A stretch of DNA of 64,000 bases. Source: Marinobacterium lacunae (GTDB lineage Bacteria; Pseudomonadota; Gammaproteobacteria; Pseudomonadales; Balneatricaceae). Each line of letters opens with the position of its first letter. Position 1 is the stretch's first letter. Location: the NCBI RefSeq assembly GCF_000705555.1, contig NZ_JMQN01000015.1, positions 1 to 64,000 on the forward strand, in the 5' to 3' direction. The notes under the pieces are model-generated. The model was not told the origin of the DNA. It worked only from the letters and a program-made list of their open reading frames with translations, and ran no database searches. Position numbers and translations under genes: made by a program. Positions 40,389 to 48,228 of this stretch are shown here, piece after piece.

Positions 40389-41676
40389 TCACCGCTTCAT
40401 ACATTTGCGGAGTCACAGTTATCAATCGCAGCGCGGCGCAGCGACGCTGATAGTTGCTGTGGTGCTGCTGGCGCTGCTCACAATAACGGTTTTAACTGTT
40501 AGTCGTGTCACCACGTTAGAGTTGAAAACCGGGGCTAATACAAACCGAGCCAAAGAGGCATTCCATGTCGCGCAGGGAGGCTTGGATTATGGTGCGATGA
40601 AGTATGTCGAGGATGGCTCGGCCTGGACACCTAGCGGTACGACCTCTGTCGCTATACCGTCTGGCAGTGAAACCGACGCTCAAGTTTCGATAGTGGTATC
40701 AGGGGGCTTTGCCACGATTACCTCGGTAGGTGAGTCGCCGGATCAGACAGGCTCGGCGACCATTGAGGAAAAGTATGGAATTGTTCCGCTGCTCGCGACA
40801 GGTGAGCTTCCACCTTTGATGGCTAACGGTAATGCTGCAATTAAGGGCACCTTTTCCATCGTAACCAACCCTAATGGGGGCGGGGATGGTGTACCTGTGT
40901 CTGTGTGGGCTGAGTCAGCACAGACACAGGGCACAGGTGCTTGGGAAACTTGCAACCTGGACGAATTCCTGTATGCGGGAGGAAACGCCAGTGAGGTTAA
41001 GGGTGGAGATGCTGAATGGGTCTGCGATGACTGCAGTTGCGACAATGCTGTGCCAGCCAACCAAAAATTGTGTGATTCTAAAGTGGTGGCAGATCCAGAA
41101 GATTGCGCAGATATAGTAGCGGATCCATGTGTACCTGATACATTTGAAAACTTATTTGGACCAAATGTTTACGCGGACTCCGCTGCCTGTGGTGGTGATT
41201 CAGGTGTAACGCCGTCAGCTTGGCAGGCCTATCGAGAACTAGGAATGCAATATGGTGTGACCTGTGATGACTTGGGTGAGAATACTGGAGAAATTTTTTA
41301 CTCTGGCGGTGCGTATGACGGTGAGCTTCCTCTGATTTGGATAGAAGGCGACTGTAAGTTGCCCACCAGGGTGGGGAGTGAAAACGCTCCCTTCATATTG
41401 GTAGTTCACGGTGATATCACTGCGAATGCAAAGACTATCATTTATGGTATTTTGTTTGCGTTTAGCGATATTTATACTGCTTCGGAGGAGTTTAGTGCTT
41501 CATTCACAGGCGGTGCGACGATTTATGGGGCAATATTAGTGAATAGTGGGCCGGATCATCTCAATGGTAATTTTACTCTAGTATATGCGAATGACTTACT
41601 CGATAAATTATCCAATGATGGTGAAGGATACGATTCGTTAGCGAGATTCCCTGGATCTTGGACGGATATGAACTAG
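40378..41676 (+). CDS. pilX: Enlarged PilX-like minor pilin
   Basis: The 432-residue product starts with a PilX-type N-terminus, QRGAATLIVAVVLLALLTI, in which the usual Gly-Phe cleavage site is not conserved, then ANTNRAKEAFHVAQGGLDYG. Beyond residue 130 it has an unusual cysteine-rich part (CDDCSCDN, LCDSK, EDCAD, CVPD) and a C-terminal beta-rich region (LVVHGDITANAKTIIYG). It is over twice the length of Pseudomonas PilX (about 195). Base composition drops to about 35-45% GC in its second half. Confidence 0.75.
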   Translation: MISSHRFIHLRSHSYQSQRGAATLIVAVVLLALLTITVLTVSRVTTLELKTGANTNRAKEAFHVAQGGLDYGAMKYVEDGSAWTPSGTTSVAIPSGSETDAQVSIVVSGGFATITSVGESPDQTGSATIEEKYGIVPLLATGELPPLMANGNAAIKGTFSIVTNPNGGGDGVPVSVWAESAQTQGTGAWETCNLDEFLYAGGNASEVKGGDAEWVCDDCSCDNAVPANQKLCDSKVVADPEDCADIVADPCVPDTFENLFGPNVYADSAACGGDSGVTPSAWQAYRELGMQYGVTCDDLGENTGEIFYSGGAYDGELPLIWIEGDCKLPTRVGSENAPFILVVHGDITANAKTIIYGILFAFSDIYTASEEFSASFTGGATIYGAILVNSGPDHLNGNFTLVYANDLLDKLSNDGEGYDSLARFPGSWTDMN

Positions 41677-41687
41677 AGGTTATGACT

Positions 41688-43673
41688 ATGAGTTATAAAA
41701 ATGGAATTGGGTATTCTAGCAGGTCTTTAGGATTTACCCTCATTGAAGTTTTGGTGGCTCTAGTCGTAGTAATGGTAGGGTTGGCGGCATTACTTCAGCT
41801 ACAAACAAGTTTTATTCGTGGGGCCTCTGACTCGGAAAAACGCGCTGTGGGTATGGCTTTGGCAGAGAAAAAACTTGAAGAATTTCGAGATTATCAGTCA
41901 ATTGTCGATTACGATGAAATTGGATCTACCGCTTTACCGACGAGCGAGATTGAATCAGTGTCGGTGGGAAACTCATCAGTTAATTACACCCTAGATTGGG
42001 TGGGTATTAATACGGTTTCGTCCGCAGTTAATACATCAGAGTACAAAGAAATTACGGTTCGTGTTAATTGGGATGGCGGAAGTTTGGCGCTGTCTACACT
42101 TTTGGCACGGATTGACCCAAACGTTGCTCCATTGCTGGGAATTACAGGTTTTGGAGGAGGAAGTCCGATTGTTAGTCATGCTGCGGGCAACGTTCCGGAT
42201 GTCATACCTATAGATCTCGGTAATGGCGATATCAAAGAAACCTCTACACCGCTTCCAGAGGTTACTAAAAAGAAAAATCAAGATAATGAGAGCACCGAAG
42301 TTAAATTCGTAACTACAACCTATTCTAAGAATAGTATTAAGCAGGTTCAGGAAGAGTTTCTCACTGTCAATTGCTTCTGTGAGTTGCAGTCAGGTAGTGG
42401 TCAATCCCTGCAGACACCGTATCACTACAAGTATGAAAATGGTGAGTTGGTTGTTAAAAAAGGCATCTCTTATACAGGTGAAGCCGGGGACAAAACGGGG
42501 GTGCCAGATAGTGATTTTGATCAATCGGCCTATTGTGACCGATGCTGCTCAGGTCATCATGACTCAACCGATACGGGCGTTACGGGTATATATAAATCAA
42601 ACGAAGTTCCTGGTTTTAAGGACCCAAGCCCAAGCAATGCTCATCCACATTATGCCGTAGATACAGCAACAGGATTATTAACTGGAGCTGAAGCTATCAT
42701 TGGAAATACTTACCCGGAAGCATGTCGCTTCCGAAGGGTTGATGGAGTATTCAGACTATTTCCAGACTGGAAAATGGTTGATCTGAATGTTATGCCCTAT
42801 GACTTTATCGCCAGTACAGCCAGTTCAGCGCTCAGTGATTATCAAAGCTTTATTGTCGATACAATACAGCATCAAGTCTTTCCTACTTCATCGGCGGCTA
42901 TGCCGGGTGGGCGTGACTTTACAGCAAATAATGGCGAGATTACGCAATTGCTCTCAAGAGGTATCTACTATGATGATCTCTCCTATGATAGTGCTTGGAA
43001 AAGCGAGATCGCATCGATTGCATCGGCTGGCATGATTGCCTCCCAAGCTTGGTTGCCGATTACGCCTTTCTTTGAGATCAATACAACACTGTTGACGACT
43101 TGGGGTTCTAACCCAGATGCTGTGGCAACAGTTAGCAGTGATGTTATTGATACGATTGAAGATTCGGACGCGGATTACTATGGTGTATACAGTCGTGGGG
43201 CTGTAACGATGGCAGTCAGTGGAACAGGTTCTGCGGCCATTACTGCGTACTCCAAGAGTGATAATACAGGCTTGCTAGGTAATAACTATGATTCAGCAAG
43301 TAGCTTTCCACTGAAGGACAATAAAATCATTCCTTCGCCCACCATACTTTCTGATACGATTATCGCTACTATTGGGTCTGTAGCCGGTGGTCCGGTAATA
43401 ATATCTGGAACTATTAATGGTCTAAATGGTGCGGCTCTTAATAAAGTGACGTTATCTACCAGCCTAGGTGATTATTGTACGCTTGAAAAGGCTGTAGGCA
43501 CCACGCGAGCCTATAACTGTGAGCTGCCGGCTGGTACGGCAGGTGTTACCGTGACTGTCACCCCTAACACCTCAGATAAAGATGATTATTTCGATCCAAC
43601 ATCTTATCCTGTCGCGATTGATTCCGTTGGTACACCAGTAACAGGAGTGGATTTCAACGCTATTCAACCCTAA
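41688..43673 (+). CDS. pilV: Giant PilV-like minor pilin
   Basis: The product of 661 residues has a 15-residue leader and the motif SRSLG-FTLIEVLVALVVVMVG, then AVGMALAEKKLEEFRDYQS, matching PilV. Past about residue 140 it continues for over 500 residues with no family I recognise: Cys pairs (NCFCEL, YCDRCCSGHH), a Ser/Asp-rich middle and a C-terminal Ig-like repeat (VIISGTINGLNGAALNKVTL). Ordinary PilV is about 185 residues. ATG 41688 is chosen with AGAGG eight bases away. GC is about 32-40%, far below the flanks. It may serve as an adhesive tip in place of PilY1, which is absent; this is inference. Confidence 0.8.
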   Translation: MSYKNGIGYSSRSLGFTLIEVLVALVVVMVGLAALLQLQTSFIRGASDSEKRAVGMALAEKKLEEFRDYQSIVDYDEIGSTALPTSEIESVSVGNSSVNYTLDWVGINTVSSAVNTSEYKEITVRVNWDGGSLALSTLLARIDPNVAPLLGITGFGGGSPIVSHAAGNVPDVIPIDLGNGDIKETSTPLPEVTKKKNQDNESTEVKFVTTTYSKNSIKQVQEEFLTVNCFCELQSGSGQSLQTPYHYKYENGELVVKKGISYTGEAGDKTGVPDSDFDQSAYCDRCCSGHHDSTDTGVTGIYKSNEVPGFKDPSPSNAHPHYAVDTATGLLTGAEAIIGNTYPEACRFRRVDGVFRLFPDWKMVDLNVMPYDFIASTASSALSDYQSFIVDTIQHQVFPTSSAAMPGGRDFTANNGEITQLLSRGIYYDDLSYDSAWKSEIASIASAGMIASQAWLPITPFFEINTTLLTTWGSNPDAVATVSSDVIDTIEDSDADYYGVYSRGAVTMAVSGTGSAAITAYSKSDNTGLLGNNYDSASSFPLKDNKIIPSPTILSDTIIATIGSVAGGPVIISGTINGLNGAALNKVTLSTSLGDYCTLEKAVGTTRAYNCELPAGTAGVTVTVTPNTSDKDDYFDPTSYPVAIDSVGTPVTGVDFNAIQP

Positions 43674-43713
43674 CTGAAGGAAGAGAGTTGGCTGCTGTTT
43701 ATAAGGGTAAAAG

Positions 43714-44814
43714 TTGCTTAGTATTTTAGTCATAGGCGCGGGCGTCATCGGTCTGATGACGGCCCGCGAGCTGGCGCGTTCTGGCGCTAAGGTGACTCTT
43801 CTTGAGCGTGGTGTCTGTGCCCACGAAGCCTCCTGGGCTGGCGGCGGTATCGTCTCCCCTCTTTATCCCTGGCGTCACGGTGACGCTGTTACCCGTCTCG
43901 CGCTATGGTCTCAGAGCAGCTACACCCTGTTGGCTCAGGAGCTGCTGGCCGAAACTGGCTGTGATCCTGAGTTGCGCCAGAAGGGTATTCTGATGGTGGA
44001 TGTGCAGGACGAAGCTGAGGCGCTGCGCTGGGGACATGACCACTACCGGCCGTTGACCAAAGTTGACGGTGCGTTCATCCATGAGAAAGAACCGCGCATC
44101 AATCCTGAGTTTACCTCGGCGATGTGGATGCCGGAGGTGGCCAGTATTCGCAACCCGCGTTTGGGTCGTGCGCTGCGTATCAGTGTTGAACAAAATCCCA
44201 ATATTACGTTAATCGAGCAGTGCGAGGTGCAGCGCTTTGTCGTTCAAGGTGAGCGCATCGAAGGCGTGCAGTCCAGTCAGGGCGAGTTTCGGGCCGACAG
44301 CACTATTGTTGCCGGCGGAGCCTGGAGCGCTGAACTGTTGAGCTCCCTGAATATGCGCCTGCCGGTTGAGCCGGTCCGTGGTCAGATGATGGTGTTCAAG
44401 GCGCCGGTCGGGTTGATCGATCGAGTCATCATGCTTGATGGCCGTTACCTGATCCCGCGCGCCGACGGTCGTATATTGGTTGGCAGTACACTTGAGCGCG
44501 TCGGGTTCAACAAGGACACCACAGAAGAGGCGCGCCAGTCGCTGTATCAAACGGCGCTGAAAATTCTGCCGGATCTGGCACAATATCCCGTCGAACATCA
44601 TTGGGCCGGTTTGCGTCCCGGATCACCCGAGGGTATCCCGTTTATTGGGGCGGTGCCGGGCTGGTCGGGTTTGTACCTCAACTGTGGTCATTACCGTAAC
44701 GGGTTGGTGCTGGCACCAGCCTCTACTCGCCTGCTCAGTGATCTGTTACTGGAGCGCCCGCCGATTATCGATTCGGCACCCTATGCTGTTGCAGGGCGTA
44801 TTGAACAAGTCTGA
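43714..44814 (+). CDS. thiO: Glycine oxidase ThiO
   Basis: ThiO oxidises glycine to the imine used for the thiazole of thiamine. The 366-residue flavoprotein of the DAO family has the FAD-binding ILVIGAGVIGLMTARELA at its N-terminus, SWAGGGIVSPLYPW and a C-terminal HYRNGLVLAPAS segment. The start is TTG 43714, preceded by AAGGG (43703-43707). No other thiamine genes lie nearby, so a related amino-acid oxidase role is possible. GC returns to about 60%. Confidence 0.85.
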   Translation: MLSILVIGAGVIGLMTARELARSGAKVTLLERGVCAHEASWAGGGIVSPLYPWRHGDAVTRLALWSQSSYTLLAQELLAETGCDPELRQKGILMVDVQDEAEALRWGHDHYRPLTKVDGAFIHEKEPRINPEFTSAMWMPEVASIRNPRLGRALRISVEQNPNITLIEQCEVQRFVVQGERIEGVQSSQGEFRADSTIVAGGAWSAELLSSLNMRLPVEPVRGQMMVFKAPVGLIDRVIMLDGRYLIPRADGRILVGSTLERVGFNKDTTEEARQSLYQTALKILPDLAQYPVEHHWAGLRPGSPEGIPFIGAVPGWSGLYLNCGHYRNGLVLAPASTRLLSDLLLERPPIIDSAPYAVAGRIEQV

Positions 44815-44832
44815 CAGGTATTCAGAGTAGAA

Positions 44833-46461
44833 ATGAGTAACGCTATCCGGGTCGCGATGGCCCAGTTGAACCTGCTTGTGGGTGACATACCGGGTAATAC
44901 CGACCGTATCATCGAAACGGCTATCCGGGCTCGCGATGAGCTGGCTGCCGATCTGGTGCTCTTTCCCGAGCTGGCGCTCAGTGGCTATCCCCCGGAAGAC
45001 CTGCTGTTGCGGCCAAGTCTTGAACTGCGGATCGATCAGGCACTCAAGGCGCTCAAGGAGCAGGTGTCGGGTATTACGCTGGTGGTGGGTTATCCCCGTT
45101 ATCGTAACGGTGCGCTGTACAACATGCTCGGTGTTATCCGTGACGGCAAAGTGCTGACTGAATACGCCAAGCAGTGTCTGCCAAACTATCAGGTTTTCGA
45201 TGAAAAGCGCTACTTCGTGCCGGGCGACACACCGGGTGTTGTCGAGCTGTATGGGCACAAGATTGGTCTTAGCGTGTGCGAAGATATCTGGCACTCGGCA
45301 CCGGTTGAACAGCTTAAGGCTGAAGGTGTCAGCCTGATATTGAATATCAACGCATCGCCCTTCCATGGCGGTAAACCGGCTGTCCGGACGGAAGTCATCG
45401 GTCAGCAAGCGCGTATCGCGGGCTGTCCTGTTCTGTACGTGAATCAGGTTGGCGGTCAGGACGAGCTGGTATTCGATGGCGGCTCACAGGCCGTTGATGC
45501 CCAGGGAGCCCCGGTCTTTGCCGGTGCTTTCTTTGAAGAGGCGCTGTATGCACTGACGGTCGATCTGGACAGTGGTCAGGTTAAGAGCGAGCAACCCTCA
45601 TGCGAGCTGCCCGGGTTTGAGAAGTCCGTGTATGACGCGTTGGTACTGGGCGTGCGCGACTATGTGCGCAAGAACGGTTTCAAAGGAGTCGTGCTAGGTT
45701 TGTCTGGCGGGATCGATTCGGCGGTGACCGTCGCGGTGGCGGTCGATGCGCTGGGCGCAGATGCCGTTGAGGCGGTGATGATGCCGTTTCGTTATACCTC
45801 GAATATCAGCATTGAAGATGCGGCGGAAGAGGCGAAGCTGCTGGGTATTCGCCACAGCGTCATCTCGATTGAACCGATGTACGAAAGCTTCATGGCGGCG
45901 CTGTCTGAAGAGTTTGCCGGTACCGATATGGATACCACCGAAGAGAACCTGCAAGCGCGTTGCCGTGGTGTGTTGCTGATGGCGATCTCCAACAAGAAGG
46001 GGTATCTGGTCCTGACGACGGGTAACAAGTCGGAGATGGCGGTTGGCTATTCGACGCTATATGGCGATATGGCGGGTGGGTTCGATGTCCTCAAGGATGT
46101 GCCGAAAACGCTGGTGTATCGTCTGGCAGAATACCGCAACTCATTGTCTGCGGTGATTCCTCAGCGCGTGATTACCCGTCCTCCGTCTGCCGAGTTGCGA
46201 CCGGATCAGACCGATCAGGACAGCCTGCCCGATTACGATGTGCTGGACCGTATACTGGAGCTCTATGTCGAGCGCGACTACAGTGCCAAAGCGATTATTG
46301 CCAAAGGGTTCGAGGCGGCCGATGTAAACCGTGTCGTGCGGCTGGTGGATATCAACGAATACAAGCGTCGTCAGGCGCCGGTTGGGCCGCGTATCAGCGA
46401 GCGAGCATTTGGACGCGACAGACGCTACCCCATCACATCCGGCTGGAAGCCGGGAGAGTGA
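44833..46461 (+). CDS. nadE: Glutamine-dependent NAD+ synthetase
   Basis: NadE amidates deamido-NAD. The 542-residue product has an N-terminal nitrilase-type glutaminase domain (FPELALSGYPPEDLL with the catalytic Glu, and SVCEDIWH with the catalytic Cys). A C-terminal ATP-pyrophosphatase domain has GLSGGIDSAV (about residue 291) and TTGNKSEMAVGYSTLYGDM. A hairpin (GCGGCGTT/AACGCCGC, 46472-46491) and a terminator follow the stop. Confidence 0.96.
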   Translation: MSNAIRVAMAQLNLLVGDIPGNTDRIIETAIRARDELAADLVLFPELALSGYPPEDLLLRPSLELRIDQALKALKEQVSGITLVVGYPRYRNGALYNMLGVIRDGKVLTEYAKQCLPNYQVFDEKRYFVPGDTPGVVELYGHKIGLSVCEDIWHSAPVEQLKAEGVSLILNINASPFHGGKPAVRTEVIGQQARIAGCPVLYVNQVGGQDELVFDGGSQAVDAQGAPVFAGAFFEEALYALTVDLDSGQVKSEQPSCELPGFEKSVYDALVLGVRDYVRKNGFKGVVLGLSGGIDSAVTVAVAVDALGADAVEAVMMPFRYTSNISIEDAAEEAKLLGIRHSVISIEPMYESFMAALSEEFAGTDMDTTEENLQARCRGVLLMAISNKKGYLVLTTGNKSEMAVGYSTLYGDMAGGFDVLKDVPKTLVYRLAEYRNSLSAVIPQRVITRPPSAELRPDQTDQDSLPDYDVLDRILELYVERDYSAKAIIAKGFEAADVNRVVRLVDINEYKRRQAPVGPRISERAFGRDRRYPITSGWKPGE

Positions 46462-46512
46462 GAGATCGGCAGCGGCGTTTTCTAACGCCGCCGGTTGCTG
46501 GCCCCCAAACGT

Positions 46513-46554
46513 AAAAAGGGCCTGCACACTTCCGTGTTGCAAGCCCTATTTTTT
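46513..46554. terminator. Bidirectional terminator (nadE / minus-strand sRNA)
   Basis: A long stem (AGGGC/GCCCT, then TGCA/TGCA, then CAC/GTG with small mismatches) lies between A5 and T6 tracts. On the minus strand its loop is GGAA and T5 follows, so it also ends the small RNA. Confidence 0.85.
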
Positions 46555-46700
46555 GCATCCCTGCCAAGCTCACTCATCCGTGGGTGAGAGAGGTGTCAGC
46601 ATCCGTCTGACCTGTGTTCCTATCCTGTTCCCTGACCACGGCTTCCAGCCGTGCGGCGCTCCTGCGAACCTCTTGGTGTTAATGATGGTCGCTTTGCCCA
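46513..46700 (-). ncRNA. Candidate CsrB/RsmZ-family CsrA-sequestering small RNA
   Basis: Between mobA and nadE the minus strand encodes no protein but holds nine GGA triplets in under 190 bases, while the plus strand has only one at the promoter edge. Several GGAs sit in hairpin loops: CACGGCT-GGA-AGCCGTG (46653-46637), GTCAG-ACGGATG-CTGAC (46611-46595), CTCAC-...ACGGAT...-GTGAG (46588-46569), CGC-AGGA-GCG (46666-46657), and GGAA in the terminator loop. CAGGGA occurs twice and CAGGAT once. This is the architecture of CsrB/C and RsmX/Y/Z RNAs that titrate CsrA/RsmA. A possible -10 (TATAGG, 46712-46707) lies just past the mobA stop. No GacA-type box (TGTAAG-N-CTTACA) was found. The 5' end is approximate. 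Confidence 0.7.
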
Positions 46701-46722
46701 GGCTTGCCTATAGGAATTTTTC

Positions 46723-47313
46723 CTAATTTTTCCCGATCTGCTCATTTTTTTTCAGTGGGCGGTTGAGGTTTAGATCGAACGCATCATCGATATCAACCCT
46801 CACACTTGGTAGCTGCGCCAAGGCCCGCATAAGCCGGGTCTCGCCTGTGTCTGCCACCAGTGCAGTCAGTTCGGGAATCAGGCTGGCGGGCAGAATGGCG
46901 TGCAGGGGGTGATCGCGTCCCGCAGCCGCTGCATATATCCAATGACCGGGCTGGCTGCGACTGCCGTCGATCAGCTGTTGGATATGCTCGCTACGAACAC
47001 CTGGGGTATCGCACGGCAGGGTAATCAGATCTTTATCGGGAAGATGTGGCAGCAGCTGCGCCAGTGCGCGCAGAGGGCCAGGATGGCTGTCGTCGGGATC
47101 GCTGAGCAGGGGCAGCCCATATCGGGCGTAACGATCCTGATTGCGGTTGCAGTTGATGAACAGCGGATCACAGAAGGGCTGCAGCGCCTGAATCGAAAAC
47201 TCGACCAACGCCCGACCTTGATACTCCAACAGCCCCTTGTCTTCACCGCCGGCGCGGGTACCGCGGCCGCCGGCCAGAATCAGCCCTGCGTAATGTTTTT
47301 TACCTGCTGTCAC
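46723..47313 (-). CDS. mobA: Molybdenum cofactor guanylyltransferase
   Basis: MobA attaches GMP to molybdopterin to make the bis-MGD cofactor used by NasA-type enzymes. The 196-residue product has GLILAGGRGTRAGGEDKGLL, the nucleotidyltransferase signature (the usual Met in RMGG is Ala here), and LPCDTPGV. The start is uncertain: GTG 47313 is taken; TTG 47319 is in frame, and neither has a strong ribosome binding site. It lies downstream of cobA on the same strand, tying cofactor supply to nitrate reductase. Confidence 0.9.
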   Translation of the reverse strand: MTAGKKHYAGLILAGGRGTRAGGEDKGLLEYQGRALVEFSIQALQPFCDPLFINCNRNQDRYARYGLPLLSDPDDSHPGPLRALAQLLPHLPDKDLITLPCDTPGVRSEHIQQLIDGSRSQPGHWIYAAAAGRDHPLHAILPASLIPELTALVADTGETRLMRALAQLPSVRVDIDDAFDLNLNRPLKKNEQIGKN

Positions 47314-47349
47314 AACCAACCATTTTATCAGCGATGCGGGTTTATATTG

Positions 47350-48228
47350 TCACGCCGCGTGCACTGTTTGGGCAAGGAGTGTGGCGGTTTGCCTTGCGCT
47401 GCGCGTAACCTGCCCGACAATGATCAGACTCGGCGTTTTGAAGCGGGCCTCCTGCGCCTGTTCGACCACGCTATCCAGCGTTGAAAGCAGGTTGCGCTGA
47501 GTGTCCCGCGTGCCATTTTCAACCAGCAGTATGGGCCAGTCATCGGGCAATCCGTGGGCCCTCAGCGACGCACTGATAGCGGTCAGCGACTCCAGCCCCA
47601 TATAGAACACCAGTGTCTGGTCGGGCCTCGCCAGCGCTGCCCAGTCGTGCTGGAGGTGGTCGGCATGGTGGGTGGCCGTGATAAAGCGTACTTGATGTGC
47701 GCTGTTGCGGTCCGTAAGCGGTATACCGGCAGCCGCGGCACAGCCCGAAGCGGCCGTGATGCCGGGGACGATATGCCATTGGATACCGGCGTTATTGAGT
47801 GCCTCGATCTCCTCGGCCATGCGGGCAAAGATGGCCGGGTCGCCGCCCTTGAGACGCAGCACTGTGTTTCCTTGCAGGGCTTGTTCAACCATCAACTCAC
47901 CGATGCGGGCCTGCGATACGCTGTGGTGACCGGGTGCCTTGCCGACATAGTAACGCTGAGCCGAGTGTGGGATCAGCGCCAGAATATCCTCGCCGACGAG
48001 CCGGTCGTAGATCACCACCTCCGCGCGTTCGATCAGTCGCAGTGCACGTACGGTCAGCAGATCCATGGCGCCGGGACCACAGCCGATCAGATGCACCTGT
48101 CCCGGTGTTCGGGCGTTTCGCATCGTCTGGCGGTTGTGGCCCGTATCACGCGCACCGTTGCCGATGCCAAGACCTGCGACCTTGCTCATCAGCTGACCAA
48201 ACAGGGGGTAGGCGTTACTCCAGAGCAT
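47350..48228 (-). CDS. cobA: Uroporphyrinogen-III C-methyltransferase
   Basis: This SAM-dependent enzyme makes precorrin-2 on the way to sirohaem, the prosthetic group of assimilatory nitrite and sulfite reductases. The 292-residue product has a roughly 40-residue N-terminal extension, then VHLIGCGPGAMDLLTVRAL, VIYDRLV, LRLKGGDPAIFAR and VPGITAASGCAAAAGIPLT. ATG 48228 is used, with AGGAGG six bases upstream. It overlaps the end of nasA by 14 bases, so the two are coupled. Confidence 0.94.
   Translation of the reverse strand: MLWSNAYPLFGQLMSKVAGLGIGNGARDTGHNRQTMRNARTPGQVHLIGCGPGAMDLLTVRALRLIERAEVVIYDRLVGEDILALIPHSAQRYYVGKAPGHHSVSQARIGELMVEQALQGNTVLRLKGGDPAIFARMAEEIEALNNAGIQWHIVPGITAASGCAAAAGIPLTDRNSAHQVRFITATHHADHLQHDWAALARPDQTLVFYMGLESLTAISASLRAHGLPDDWPILLVENGTRDTQRNLLSTLDSVVEQAQEARFKTPSLIIVGQVTRSARQTATLLAQTVHAA

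Noticed and set aside
46331-46726. 131-codon plus-strand open frame over the nadE end and the nadE-mobA gap
   Set aside because: It crosses the nadE terminator and the structured RNA gene, with no recognisable protein features.
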